From Gammaproteobacteria bacterium (lineage in GTDB: Bacteria; Pseudomonadota; Gammaproteobacteria; Pseudomonadales; Azotimanducaceae), in contig VXNY01000031.1 in the NCBI GenBank assembly GCA_009840305.1, positions 62,001 to 126,000 of the forward strand: 64,000 bases of DNA, read 5' to 3'. Position 1 is the first letter of the stretch, and every line of letters begins with the position of its first letter. Made by a program: the position numbers and the translations under genes. Under the pieces are notes generated by a model. It made no database searches. It saw only the letters and a list, made by a program, of their open reading frames with translations, and was not told the DNA's origin. This document shows positions 27,650-36,764 of this stretch, in pieces.

Positions 27650-29368
27650 ATGAAACAAACTCAATTAGCTCAGTACACTGGTTTCCTTGCCATTGTCGCA
27701 GCTAGTGTTTGCACTTCAATCGCTGTTGCCGAGACGTTTACTATTCGAGGAACTTTCATCGCGGACGAACCAGAAGCGTCGTTGAATGCTGAACCCTCAA
27801 CACCTTCACGTCTTGAGGCAGCGAACGTTAAGGTACTTGTTCGAGACGGCAGTGGTACCGAACAACCATCCACAAACGTGCTCGTATCGGGTAGTATGCA
27901 GAACGGTGAAATTTCCCTCACCGGTGAGATCGATACGCCAACGACGGTGACCATATCGGTTGATGTGGGCCTAGAAGCCCCGCTAGAGTTAGATGCGGTG
28001 GTAGCGCCAGGTAGAGAACTGTCCTTCGCGTTGCTCGAGTGGCCTACTGTTTTGGCTTTCCTAGGTACCGTGAATTCAGTCACAGATACGTCGCAACAGT
28101 TCAAAATCTACGGAAATCTGAACTCAGTAAATTTTGATCTAAAACATGCGACCGTTTTGGCGCGAGTCTTAAAAAGAGATTCCCTAGGAGAAGTGACTGT
28201 CACAAACTGGCATGTGTTGTTGGAAGACGATCGGTTCGAAATTGTTGGTGAGATTACGGAACCTCGTGTCGTAAATGTCTTCATATATAAAGGAGCAAAC
28301 TATACACAGACGCAAGCCGTCATCGAACCTGGTGCAGAGATTGAGCTAAAGTCACAAAGTGGTTCGTTTAAAGACGTGGTCGCGACATCTCCTTCAGGTG
28401 GGGGAAAGCATGCTATGCTCATCGATAGTTGGCAACAAGTTGACGAATACTGGTTAACAAAACGAGCTTATACTACGGCACTCAACAGCTATCAGAAAGA
28501 GTTGCTTGAACAACGAACAGCTAAACTTGAGTCGACATCGCAACAAGATGAAACGACTTCTTCACCGGTTGAAGATTCGAAGATAGAACCAGAAATCGTT
28601 AGCGATGAAAGTGACGAGTGTGCGCAATATGCACCTCGAAGAAGAAATGTACAACGTCAAGCAACGACTGCGGTAGAAGTTCCGGAACATGTCAGAGTAC
28701 TACGAAAATTAAACAGACTTAGACTCGATCCTCTCGAAAACACCGCGAAACATGCAGAAGATCCAATGGATGCGTTGCTAGCTTTAGATTTGGGGGCCTT
28801 CTGGGGAGAATCTGAACGACAGACTGTTTATGACCGTCTAGCCGAGACTTTGGATTCTGATACCGTCAGACGCCGAGTTATACACGACCGCAATGACCAT
28901 GCACGATATCTGAGTCAACAGCAAAAAATATTTTCTCTTTTTGTCGGGACAAAAGCACCAGAGTTCACACTGACAAGCTTGAAAGGACCCCTAATCGAAC
29001 TCTACGATGTAATAAAAGACCATCAGTACGTACTTCTCGAATTTTGGGCATCTTGGTGCGGTCCTTGCTTAAAAGCACTCCCTAACCTCAAAAACGTGTA
29101 CGCCAAACGTAATAGTAATAGGTTTGAAATAGTCTCCGTTTCCATCGACAGAGATCGCACTCAGTGGAAAGCAGCATCAGAAGAAATGGAGATTCCGTGG
29201 ATCAACCTAGCCGAGACAGACCCTGCTAACACAGAAGTAGCGTCCACCTATGGAGTTGAATACGTCCCAAAAAACTATTTACTTGACAGGAATGGATGCA
29301 TAGTGCAAAAGGATGTTACTGCAGCTCAGCTCGAACGCTTTTTGGCTACTGCTGACAATCGCGAGTAA
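27650..29368 (+). CDS. Secreted TlpA-like thioredoxin-fold protein with two N-terminal beta domains
   Basis: The 572-residue precursor has a signal peptide (residues 1-26, ...SIAVA/ET). Two beta-rich segments follow (about 28-135 and 145-235), each with the pattern IxGxx...V.....G.F.I.GEI..P..V...........PG.E, resembling the DUF4369-type domains that precede thioredoxins in Bacteroidetes. A charged helical linker (about 255-400) leads to a C-terminal TlpA/AhpC-TSA domain with the redox motif Cys470-Gly-Pro-Cys473 (WASWCGPCLKALPNL) and cis-Pro region EYVPKNYLL. It is likely a periplasmic disulfide reductase with an unknown partner. The ATG at 27650 follows GGTGGG. It lies 21 bp after xdhC. Confidence 0.85.
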   Translation: MKQTQLAQYTGFLAIVAASVCTSIAVAETFTIRGTFIADEPEASLNAEPSTPSRLEAANVKVLVRDGSGTEQPSTNVLVSGSMQNGEISLTGEIDTPTTVTISVDVGLEAPLELDAVVAPGRELSFALLEWPTVLAFLGTVNSVTDTSQQFKIYGNLNSVNFDLKHATVLARVLKRDSLGEVTVTNWHVLLEDDRFEIVGEITEPRVVNVFIYKGANYTQTQAVIEPGAEIELKSQSGSFKDVVATSPSGGGKHAMLIDSWQQVDEYWLTKRAYTTALNSYQKELLEQRTAKLESTSQQDETTSSPVEDSKIEPEIVSDESDECAQYAPRRRNVQRQATTAVEVPEHVRVLRKLNRLRLDPLENTAKHAEDPMDALLALDLGAFWGESERQTVYDRLAETLDSDTVRRRVIHDRNDHARYLSQQQKIFSLFVGTKAPEFTLTSLKGPLIELYDVIKDHQYVLLEFWASWCGPCLKALPNLKNVYAKRNSNRFEIVSVSIDRDRTQWKAASEEMEIPWINLAETDPANTEVASTYGVEYVPKNYLLDRNGCIVQKDVTAAQLERFLATADNRE

Positions 29369-29640
29369 ACCAGCAAAATCACCCTAAAGAACACTCCATA
29401 TCTTCGAGAACCAAGCTCTAGGTGACGAGGAGCTCAAGATCAAAAGTTTCGAATTGTCGCGCGAAGTTGCTACATTCCACGGTACAAAGTGAAACGATGA
29501 AATTGGTTTTAGTGGTTTAAAAGGAAACCGTGTCTGTGGTTTCAATATGCTTTTTGCTTAGAAGATACTCGACTACATGTTGTTGTTGGCTACCATACTA
29601 GGAGTTAAGCGCTCAGAGTACGAGTGATGACGGGCTTTCG

Positions 29641-31461
29641 ATGAGGATTGGTTTGCGAGTTTCTAAAAACCAGGCACTTTTAGTTTTTTTCGTGTTGCTG
29701 TCCCTAGTGGGAGCGATCGCAATAGTACAGTTGCTAGCAGACCGCGATACGAACGACTATTCCCAAACTCTTTCTTCAAATACACCTGAAATATCCGTTA
29801 TTGATTCTGCTCAATCTTCATCCACTGGATCATCACACACTCTACGAGAATTAATTGATCTTAATCAGTTCGACAGTTTTTTTGCTCGAACGCAGAAATT
29901 GCTCGAATTGCTTGAAGCTACCAACGTTAAGACTCTGAAAGAGTATTGGAAGCAGTCCAAGCATGTGGATCGACGAAGTTTTCGAGAAGAAATTCAGATT
30001 CGGATTATCCAGCGTTGGGCTAAGTTAAATCCGGTAGAAGCGTTGAAATTGATCACTCGTGAGTCTGTCGCTACTCACATGCAAAACTTGTTGAAGGCGG
30101 TCTTTCTCGAGTGGTCGCATTCAGATATTGACAAGGCCATTCGATATGCAGGTAACCTTGATCAGGTAAATAAAGAGGCTGCGGTTGCAAGCATTGTTCT
30201 AGCACGCGAAGACCTACCAATTTCCCGTCGCAGAGATATTGGAAAACAACTCGGTTGTGAATGGATTGCGCTTGAAATATTGGGAAATGTTCTGAGAGAA
30301 CCCCTCATCGATGAGCCGGATTTGGAGTGGGCTAGTTTCATTCTTGAACATGAAGCGTACTTGGATACTCTTACACCTGAACAATCGAAATTGATGGCAT
30401 ACATAGCCTATCACTGGATTTTGCGCGATGGTGCTGAGGTAATTACACGTATGCGCGAAATGCTCCCTCAAAACATCTCGCTCACGGAAACTTTAGAGTT
30501 CGTTGTGAGAAAATTGCAAACGACTCGGCCACGATTGGCTTTGGAACTAGTAAATGTACTGGTCAATCATGGCCTGGATTTTGGATTTCGAGATTTGGGA
30601 ACAAACCTCGTAAGGAACTGGGCCGAAGTTGAACCGGATCAGGCATTGAACGCGACCTTCGCTGTTGAGGCGCACTCGTTGCGAAGAGAACTACAAAAGA
30701 CGGTGTTGGAAACGATCGCAGAAGGCGATCCTTACATACTCTTGGATCAGTTGGATGAGATACCGCTTGAAGTGCGAGCCCGTGCGCACGAAATCGCTCT
30801 GTTAGAAATCGCAAAAAACCATCCCGAATCGGTTCTTGGGATGCTGAGCGACGTCGCTGACAGTAAGGCGCGCGAACGGATCGAGGCGGCCGTAATCGAA
30901 CACTGGGCAATCAAGGACATTGGGAGTTTGCTCCAGTGGATTGAGTCCAATAACAAATCTACCGACACCCGAGAAGAGATGACGCGAGACGCACTGAACA
31001 TGCTCGCGCGAACGGACCCGGATCTCGCGTTAGAAGTGGCATCAGCGCTACCGATCGGTTCGAACGGAGAAGGTATGGAAGTAAGAGTTCTCGATTGGAT
31101 CGCGATCACAGATTTGGATCGATCGATTGCGCTGTTACACCACGTACGTCCTGGGGCCACTAGAGTAAGGGGATATGACACAACGATAGCAATGTCAATT
31201 TTTGCTGGCGAGTTAGAACAAGCGATTGAATTGTTCGTTCAACTGTGCGAACTGGAACCCAGCGGACCTGATCTTGCGCTCCCCTTTCTTGTCGGCGACG
31301 CACCAGAACGACTGTTTACATCGCTTGACAGAGTGTCCTCTGATGCGGCGAAAGCAAGTGCGGCGCGTTCCCTTCTTTACTGGTACGAAGACGATGACCT
31401 GTTTTCTGAGGATCAATTAAGTGTGCTTCGTGAAATGGTTAAACCTCGCAGCGGCAGATAG
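29641..31461 (+). CDS. Membrane-anchored helical-repeat protein, paralogue 1
   Basis: Not a family I can name. The 606-residue protein has one N-terminal hydrophobic segment (about residues 10-33, ALLVFFVLLSLVGAIAIVQLL) and then only amphipathic helices. Repeats of about 35 residues share a W-x-x-x-(D/E/N)-P-x-x-A-L core: RWAKLNPVEALKLI, EWSHSDIDKAIRYA, NWAEVEPDQALNAT, LLQWIES, LARTDPDLALEVA, DLDRSIALLHHV. This is a TPR/SEL1-like solenoid, probably periplasmic and protein-binding. The gene 53 bp downstream is a clear paralogue. The ATG at 29641 is well placed at the first helix. Confidence 0.7.
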   Translation: MRIGLRVSKNQALLVFFVLLSLVGAIAIVQLLADRDTNDYSQTLSSNTPEISVIDSAQSSSTGSSHTLRELIDLNQFDSFFARTQKLLELLEATNVKTLKEYWKQSKHVDRRSFREEIQIRIIQRWAKLNPVEALKLITRESVATHMQNLLKAVFLEWSHSDIDKAIRYAGNLDQVNKEAAVASIVLAREDLPISRRRDIGKQLGCEWIALEILGNVLREPLIDEPDLEWASFILEHEAYLDTLTPEQSKLMAYIAYHWILRDGAEVITRMREMLPQNISLTETLEFVVRKLQTTRPRLALELVNVLVNHGLDFGFRDLGTNLVRNWAEVEPDQALNATFAVEAHSLRRELQKTVLETIAEGDPYILLDQLDEIPLEVRARAHEIALLEIAKNHPESVLGMLSDVADSKARERIEAAVIEHWAIKDIGSLLQWIESNNKSTDTREEMTRDALNMLARTDPDLALEVASALPIGSNGEGMEVRVLDWIAITDLDRSIALLHHVRPGATRVRGYDTTIAMSIFAGELEQAIELFVQLCELEPSGPDLALPFLVGDAPERLFTSLDRVSSDAAKASAARSLLYWYEDDDLFSEDQLSVLREMVKPRSGR

Positions 31462-31514
31462 TCAAGATCACTTTATGAATGCGTGGGCGGCTCTGAACGG
31501 TACAAGTTCAGTAA

Positions 31515-33431
31515 ATGAAGAGGACAATAAGAGTGAATTCAGGTAATACAAAAAGAATTCATTTTGCGACATTCTTTCAAAGAGCAAGAAGTTGGTGGTT
31601 CTTAGCACTGATTAGTGTCGCGTTCGTAGTTGGGGTACTACTACTGGTGTTTGTAGGTCCCGGTTTTGATCAAAAATACTCAAAAACAAGACAACTGACT
31701 AGCACAGACAGTGGATCAAATTCTAACGATCGATCACCCAAACTCTCGTCGGTCCAATCACTAAGTGAATTCGTCGATGCAACGAAGTTCGAGAGTCGTT
31801 TAGCACGTACGATAGCCTTAAGGAGCATGTTAGATCGCGCCGATCAAAAGGACCTCCAAAAATACTGGGACGAAGCACTACATCTCCAAGTTCCGGTATT
31901 TGCGGAAGAAGCGCAGAAGGCGATTGTTCAACGTTGGTCCGTACTAGAGCCAGTCGCGGCAATTACTTTCTTGGACCAACATCTTCCTAGTAAGCGACGA
32001 CTTTCTATGTTAGGCATAGTATTTCGCGAATGGTCGCTATCGAGTCTAACCGATGCTTTAAACCACGTTAAACGTATGGATCAAGAGAGTCAAGAAGTTG
32101 CACTGACGAGCATATTGAGGGCGCGGGAGGACTTGTCCAACTTCGAACGACGTCAACTAGCACGAGAGCTGGACGCTGATTGGCTCGCCGTCGAGATCCT
32201 GAAGGAGGAAGGAGACTCTATAGTCTTCTCCGATCCAGAACAAGAGTGGGAATCTTTCGTTCACCGGCACGCAGATCGATTAGACAGTCTGAGTACAGAA
32301 CAATCCGAGTTGTTAGCGAAGATCGCGCTTGCCTGGATCGACCAAGTTGGTTTAGATGCGTTTCTAGAGATTCAAAGTTCGTTTCTACCACCCAAACTAT
32401 TACTCAGTACGACGAACTTTGTTGCCTACGAACTCGTTGAAGACGATCCGAAACTAGCATTCGATTTTGTTCTTGAAGCGTATTCGCGCGAACCAGGGTA
32501 CGAATATCGAAAACTCGCAAGGGAGTTGACAACCGACTGGGCACGATCGGATCCGGCGAAAGCCTTCGATGCAACTCTGACGATGGATGCAGAATTTCTT
32601 AGACGGGAATTACAGAAAGAGGTGCTTCGTCAATGGGCTAGCAGAGATGCACAAGCTCTTCTGAGAAATCTTAACAACTTTCCAGCAAACTTGCACGGTA
32701 CTGTACGCGAAATCGCATTGATCGAGTCGGCGGATAAAACACCAAAGATGGCTACTGAATTGTTGGGAAACATTAAAGAGCGTAAGCGTCGCGAAAGTGT
32801 AGCATGGGAACTAGCGTTTAATTGGGCACAGCAAGACATTGTTGCTACCCTACAGTGGATTGAATCAGACGAGAGCATATCGCAAATTCAGCGGAAATTG
32901 AAAGAAGTTGCGTTCAGACAACTCGCGCAGAGTAAACCACAACTGGCCCTTCAGACAGCTTTAAATCAACCGTTCAACACAGAAGAAACGGGATTAGAGG
33001 TCACGGTAGTCGACGCAACGGCGCAACGAGGTAGCTTGGATGTTGCAATATCTATGCTAGCTCAGGTGCGTTCAGGAAAGACAAGAGTCGATGCATATGA
33101 CGCTGTCATCGAACATTCTCTAATGGAACACGATCCAGAACTTGCTCTAGATCTCTTTCTTCAACTGTGTGAACACGAAACAATCTCAAAGTACGGACCA
33201 TTAGACACAATCGTGGAGGAGCTACCGAAGCAGTTGTATGATGCCATCGACACAATATCCTCCAAGGTATCGAGAGGTCGAATAGCACGAGAACTGTATC
33301 GAGAGCACCTAGACAACGACATATTCACCGACCAACAATTAAAGCAATTGAAGGAAATGTCATCTCCTGATCCTTCAGATACTAAGCTGGAAGCTTTTGA
33401 GAGAATGATGAGAAATAGGCGTTCGGAGTGA
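31515..33431 (+). CDS. Membrane-anchored helical-repeat protein, paralogue 2
   Basis: This 638-residue protein aligns with its upstream neighbour over nearly the full length. Examples are LARTIALRSMLDRADQKDL / FARTQKLLELLEATNVKTL, VFREWSLSSLTDALNHV / VFLEWSHSDIDKAIRYA, and ILRAREDLSNFERRQLAREL / IVLAREDLPISRRRDIGKQL. It has the same layout: a basic N-tail, a single hydrophobic helix (about residues 27-51, WWFLALISVAFVVGVLLLVFVGPGF), then W..(D/E)P..A helical repeats. The pair arose by tandem duplication but is quite diverged, so both copies are probably kept for distinct roles. The two genes are likely co-transcribed. Function unknown. Confidence 0.7.
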   Translation: MKRTIRVNSGNTKRIHFATFFQRARSWWFLALISVAFVVGVLLLVFVGPGFDQKYSKTRQLTSTDSGSNSNDRSPKLSSVQSLSEFVDATKFESRLARTIALRSMLDRADQKDLQKYWDEALHLQVPVFAEEAQKAIVQRWSVLEPVAAITFLDQHLPSKRRLSMLGIVFREWSLSSLTDALNHVKRMDQESQEVALTSILRAREDLSNFERRQLARELDADWLAVEILKEEGDSIVFSDPEQEWESFVHRHADRLDSLSTEQSELLAKIALAWIDQVGLDAFLEIQSSFLPPKLLLSTTNFVAYELVEDDPKLAFDFVLEAYSREPGYEYRKLARELTTDWARSDPAKAFDATLTMDAEFLRRELQKEVLRQWASRDAQALLRNLNNFPANLHGTVREIALIESADKTPKMATELLGNIKERKRRESVAWELAFNWAQQDIVATLQWIESDESISQIQRKLKEVAFRQLAQSKPQLALQTALNQPFNTEETGLEVTVVDATAQRGSLDVAISMLAQVRSGKTRVDAYDAVIEHSLMEHDPELALDLFLQLCEHETISKYGPLDTIVEELPKQLYDAIDTISSKVSRGRIARELYREHLDNDIFTDQQLKQLKEMSSPDPSDTKLEAFERMMRNRRSE

Positions 33432-33967
33432 GAGTAAAGAACCCTTGACTTTATTAATACTCACTGCGGACAACATCAAGCAACTGATACCAAACCGGAA
33501 AGTTGCTAGTGGCATGTAGGAGGAAATCTTGCTCATGCATTCCAAGGTTCAAGTTCAGTGTGATTCCCCCTAGTCTAATGAGAGAAATGGCTTATGGGAT
33601 CTAGACACTTCGGTGAAATACTTCTCCATCATCTTCTGTTTCATACTCAGAAATATTTTCACAGAAACCGAGTAACGTTTAAGTGCTGTTTCAAGCCGAT
33701 GAAATCGTCAAAATTCTCAGGACACCTCTACTAAGGTGTTTGACTAAGAACCTTCAGATTTCATAGGTACTACTCCACGATTTTCTCTTGTTTGTCAATG
33801 TATCAACTAAATTTCCAGTTGAACTTAAACCAACGCTGATAAAGCTCTCCTACCCCCAGAAAAGCGCGATCTGGAGCAAGAAATTTTCTTAGCAGTTCTA
33901 GAACATGCCCGACCCAACACAATTTCAACAACACAAGCTAGAACCCGTATAGGAAAATACATCGCTT
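33432..33967. other. Long intergenic region
   Basis: 536 bases without an assignable gene. A small hairpin ACACCT-6 bases-AGGTGT lies at 33722-33739 without a T-run. The last part (33829-34047) is an open frame of 72 codons with protein-like composition but no ATG, GTG or TTG at its beginning; it overlaps the next gene in another frame (see findings). No tRNA, repeat or clear promoter was recognised. Confidence 0.5.
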
Positions 33968-34576
33968 ATGGTCGCGAAACAAAAAACAGATTCTATTCGA
34001 GGGACTGCGATAATTTTGGCTGCTGGTGCTTCTATACGTTTTGGTAGCGATAAGAAAGTTTTTCAGTTTGCTAATACTACGCTCTTACAACATACTGTGG
34101 GACTATATTCCGCTGTCTTTCGTAAAGTGCTAGTAGTATTGAGGGAACAAGAAAACAATAAGGTGTTTTCGTTTCCAGACCATGTGGAAACTGTTCTCGC
34201 CCCCAATGCGCGTTTTGGCGTATCCCAAAGCTTGAGGGCTGGATTGTTTCAAGCACGAAAGGCTCCTTGGGTTGTCGTCGGTCTAATGGACATGCCATTC
34301 GTGAATTTACAGACTCTCAAAAGTCTAGCTACACGTATGGAAAGTACAAACGCTTCGGTAGTGCGGCCGCGTTTTAAAGAACAATACGGAAATCCAGTCG
34401 GGTTCAAACAAGAATGTTATTCTCAATTGTGTGAACTAACTGGCGATCAAGGAGCTCGTGCGCTCTTGCGCACTGGGAAGTTTAGAGTTGAAGCACTTGA
34501 GGTGAAAGATCGTGGGATCCTAATTGATATCGACACTCCAGCGCAACTGCAGGAATTTGCTAACTTAGATTCTTAG
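33968..34576 (+). CDS. MocA/MobA-like nucleotidyltransferase (probable molybdopterin cytidylyltransferase)
   Basis: The 202-residue protein has the NTP-transferase start motif IILAAGASIRFGSDKKVFQF (compare LAAGxSxRMGxxK), residues 15-35. It also has VVVGLMDMPFVNLQTLKSL (the metal-binding D in LMDMP) and PRFKEQYGNPVGF, with the (R/Y)xGxPxxF pattern of MocA and its relatives. This favours the enzyme that attaches CMP to molybdopterin for xanthine dehydrogenase-type enzymes. That fits the XdhC gene 6.3 kb upstream, though a different substrate for this MobA-like protein cannot be excluded. The end, GILIDIDTPAQL, is the usual family C-terminus. Confidence 0.85.
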   Translation: MVAKQKTDSIRGTAIILAAGASIRFGSDKKVFQFANTTLLQHTVGLYSAVFRKVLVVLREQENNKVFSFPDHVETVLAPNARFGVSQSLRAGLFQARKAPWVVVGLMDMPFVNLQTLKSLATRMESTNASVVRPRFKEQYGNPVGFKQECYSQLCELTGDQGARALLRTGKFRVEALEVKDRGILIDIDTPAQLQEFANLDS

Positions 34577-34581
34577 AACTA

Positions 34582-35469
34582 CTATCGATTGTTTCCTCCA
34601 AGTCGGGATCCCCAATCTAATTTACTTCGACAGCTCTCATAGAAGTTGTGAGTGGTCGGGTACACAATGTTGAGTCCCTTGGGATTCTTACGAATATAAA
34701 CACGATCATAAGGTTGCAGGATGAAAGGCTCTTGTGAGTCTGCGGTAACCAGTGGAAAGTCGTCTTCAGAGTTCACAAACACGACAATCTCGGAGTCTCC
34801 CTTTACGACCAATGGACGAGAAGTTAGGGTGTGAGGAAACATTGGCACAATCACAATCGCATCTAACGTTGGATGCATGATCGGACCACCTGCGGATAGC
34901 GCGTACGCGGTAGAGCCAGTGGGAGTGGAAATGATCAATCCATCTGAGCGTTGGGAATACACGAACTCCTCGTTGATATACAGCGCAAAGTCCATCATTC
35001 GGGTAATCGACCCAGAGTTTACCACCACATCATTGAGGGCTATTCCGCGACGAATCAGTTCATCGTCTCGCACGATAGAGTGCTCAAGTAGAAAATGAAC
35101 TTCGAGACGATAGCTACCCTGTAGTACGGCTAACAAACCAGACTCGATGTGATCTGGGTAAATGTCGGCAAGAAATCCTAAGCGACCTCGGTTTATTCCC
35201 AGTACTGGTACATCGGTGTCTACGAGATCTTTGGCAATTCCTAAGATGCTTCCATCACCACCAACCACAATCACTAAATCACAATCATGCAGTTCGTTGC
35301 GACTGACTATTTTGCCATTGTTTCCCGCGATCAATGAAGCAGTTTGTTCTTCAATTAGTATATCGCGTTCACTTTTTTTAAGAACGTCAACCACTAGATC
35401 TAAGGAATCAGTGATCACGGGTTTGTCCAACCGTCCAATAATTCCAACGCGTTGAAAATCAGCGAACAT
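34582..35469 (-). CDS. nadK: NAD kinase
   Basis: Phosphorylates NAD to NADP in the cytoplasm. I start it at the ATG at 35469 (MFADFQRVGIIGRLDKP, 295 residues), where similarity to the family begins; the 19 residues of open frame upstream look non-conserved. The motifs are VIVVGGDGSILGIAKDL (GGDGx), LGINRGRLGFLADI, the long DGLIISTPTGSTAYALSAGGPIMHP, and IVIVPMFPHTLTSRPLVV, all in order. It is convergent with the MocA-like gene (stop codons 5 bp apart) and is a single-gene unit. Confidence 0.95.
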   Translation of the reverse strand: MFADFQRVGIIGRLDKPVITDSLDLVVDVLKKSERDILIEEQTASLIAGNNGKIVSRNELHDCDLVIVVGGDGSILGIAKDLVDTDVPVLGINRGRLGFLADIYPDHIESGLLAVLQGSYRLEVHFLLEHSIVRDDELIRRGIALNDVVVNSGSITRMMDFALYINEEFVYSQRSDGLIISTPTGSTAYALSAGGPIMHPTLDAIVIVPMFPHTLTSRPLVVKGDSEIVVFVNSEDDFPLVTADSQEPFILQPYDRVYIRKNPKGLNIVYPTTHNFYESCRSKLDWGSRLGGNNR

Positions 35470-35662
35470 TACAGGGATAGCCGGCAACGAAATAGCGTGA
35501 TTGTCGCGGGCCAACCAGATGTACAAGTTATATATGCTTTTTTGTATATAATTATTTCAATCCTAAAGTGGCATGTATGCTATGCTACAGACCGATGTAT
35601 CAAATCTGTGTACGCGTTCCCGCTGTTTCTGAACTTCGAAACCGACTAAGGAGTAAAAGTCG

Positions 35663-35881
35663 ATGGACGAGAAGTCCGCAAGTCCTAAGTGTCCTAGTTG
35701 CGGCGTAGCTGGAATCGAACATTTTGTTAGTAAAGAAAGTACCTCGAGAAGTCGCTATCGAGAACCTTGGTTTTTTGTGATTTATTGCGACCAATGTGGC
35801 CATGTCTATAACGTGATCGCGAAACATGTCTTTGCACAAACCGCGACCCGAGTAGTCTTACCAAATGAGAACGTCGAGTAA
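35663..35881 (+). CDS. Small zinc-ribbon protein
   Basis: A 72-residue protein with two CxxC knuckles, CPSCG (residues 10-14) and CDQCG (about 43-47), the second in WFFVIYCDQCGHVYNVIAKHVF. This is a rubredoxin/zinc-ribbon arrangement with a hydrophobic strand between the ligands. The ATG at 35663 is preceded by AAGGAG, a strong ribosome site about 10 bases away. Small proteins of this type are frequent in Gammaproteobacteria and mostly uncharacterised. It converges with the hydroxylase gene, with 7 bp between stop codons. The gene is very likely real; the role is unknown. Confidence 0.75.
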   Translation: MDEKSASPKCPSCGVAGIEHFVSKESTSRSRYREPWFFVIYCDQCGHVYNVIAKHVFAQTATRVVLPNENVE

Positions 35882-35888
35882 GTTCGTG

Positions 35889-36764
35889 CTACGCATACCC
35901 GATGTAATGTTCTAAATTCTCCAATTCATTCATGAGATGCTCCCATGAATCTGCCACGTAGTATATGGGTTGGATGTGATCGATTTCAAATCCACGATCA
36001 CTACTGGCGACAGACAGTCTTTCATGTTTGGCTTCTTGATACTTAGCCGCTTCTGATACCGACGACAGCAGACCAGCGCCATAGATTTTGTGGTCTGGTC
36101 CGATCAAACCATATTCCACTGTCCACCAATGAAAACGAGCTACACGTCGCGCCGGCGATGGAGGACTATTTTCGGCTATTTTCTTAGCTTCCTCCACTGC
36201 TTGTTCCGCCTCCTTTATTACTTGTTGATCAGAAACTTCGTCGGCTAAGAGCTCGGCAATATGTTTTTGTGCATGGTATAGTTGCATGTCGATTTCGTTT
36301 AGCTGGGTATTTGCGCCTAGTTCGCCTAATCGCTGCAGAAAGTCCCGGTATTCTGCACTGTGGAGCATGGGTAGATGACCTGCCGCCTCGTGAATAATAT
36401 CAGGGATCGGTGTGTACCCTAGTTGACTGCGTGAACGAATGGGTTTCGAGATCGGAAGAATTGAATTTGCTTGCAACAGCATAAAGATGTCTGGTGGAAT
36501 AAAGCCGTCCACGACAATTGCACTCCAACCCCATCTTCCAAGTGCTTCTTGAACCATTTCTAACGATGGTATTGCCGACTTGGTCATTCCTGTGCTTACA
36601 AAAGACTCCTTGTAATTTACCGCGGTGTGTCCGACTAATACTTCCTCGAGTGCTTCGGTCGCTAATCTCCAAGTTTCGTGGTCTTCCAAGGTGTACTCTG
36701 AATATTTCTGGTCGACGCCGAAAGCTTCAATCGCTTCTTTTACATCACTCTCAAGTGTAATCAC
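35889..36764 (-). CDS. Biopterin-dependent aromatic amino acid hydroxylase (phenylalanine 4-monooxygenase family)
   Basis: This enzyme hydroxylates phenylalanine (or a related aromatic amino acid) using O2, non-heme iron and tetrahydropterin. The 291-residue protein has the iron triad His125 and His130 (PDIIHEAAGHLPML) and Glu217 (FHWWTVEYGLIG). The pterin-site surroundings QLGYTPIPD and the end IYGAGLLSS are also present. The HEAAGH form and a charged insert between the second His and the Glu (residues 150-200) resemble the longer Bacteroidetes-type enzymes more than the HEVFGH of Pseudomonas PhhA. The start is GTG at 36764, with TAGGAG 6 bases upstream. No phhB lies beside it. Confidence 0.88.
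   Translation of the reverse strand: MITLESDVKEAIEAFGVDQKYSEYTLEDHETWRLATEALEEVLVGHTAVNYKESFVSTGMTKSAIPSLEMVQEALGRWGWSAIVVDGFIPPDIFMLLQANSILPISKPIRSRSQLGYTPIPDIIHEAAGHLPMLHSAEYRDFLQRLGELGANTQLNEIDMQLYHAQKHIAELLADEVSDQQVIKEAEQAVEEAKKIAENSPPSPARRVARFHWWTVEYGLIGPDHKIYGAGLLSSVSEAAKYQEAKHERLSVASSDRGFEIDHIQPIYYVADSWEHLMNELENLEHYIGYA

Noticed and set aside
33722..33739. Hairpin as terminator of the solenoid gene pair
   Set aside because: Only 6 bp in the stem, no T-run and about 290 bases past the stop codon.
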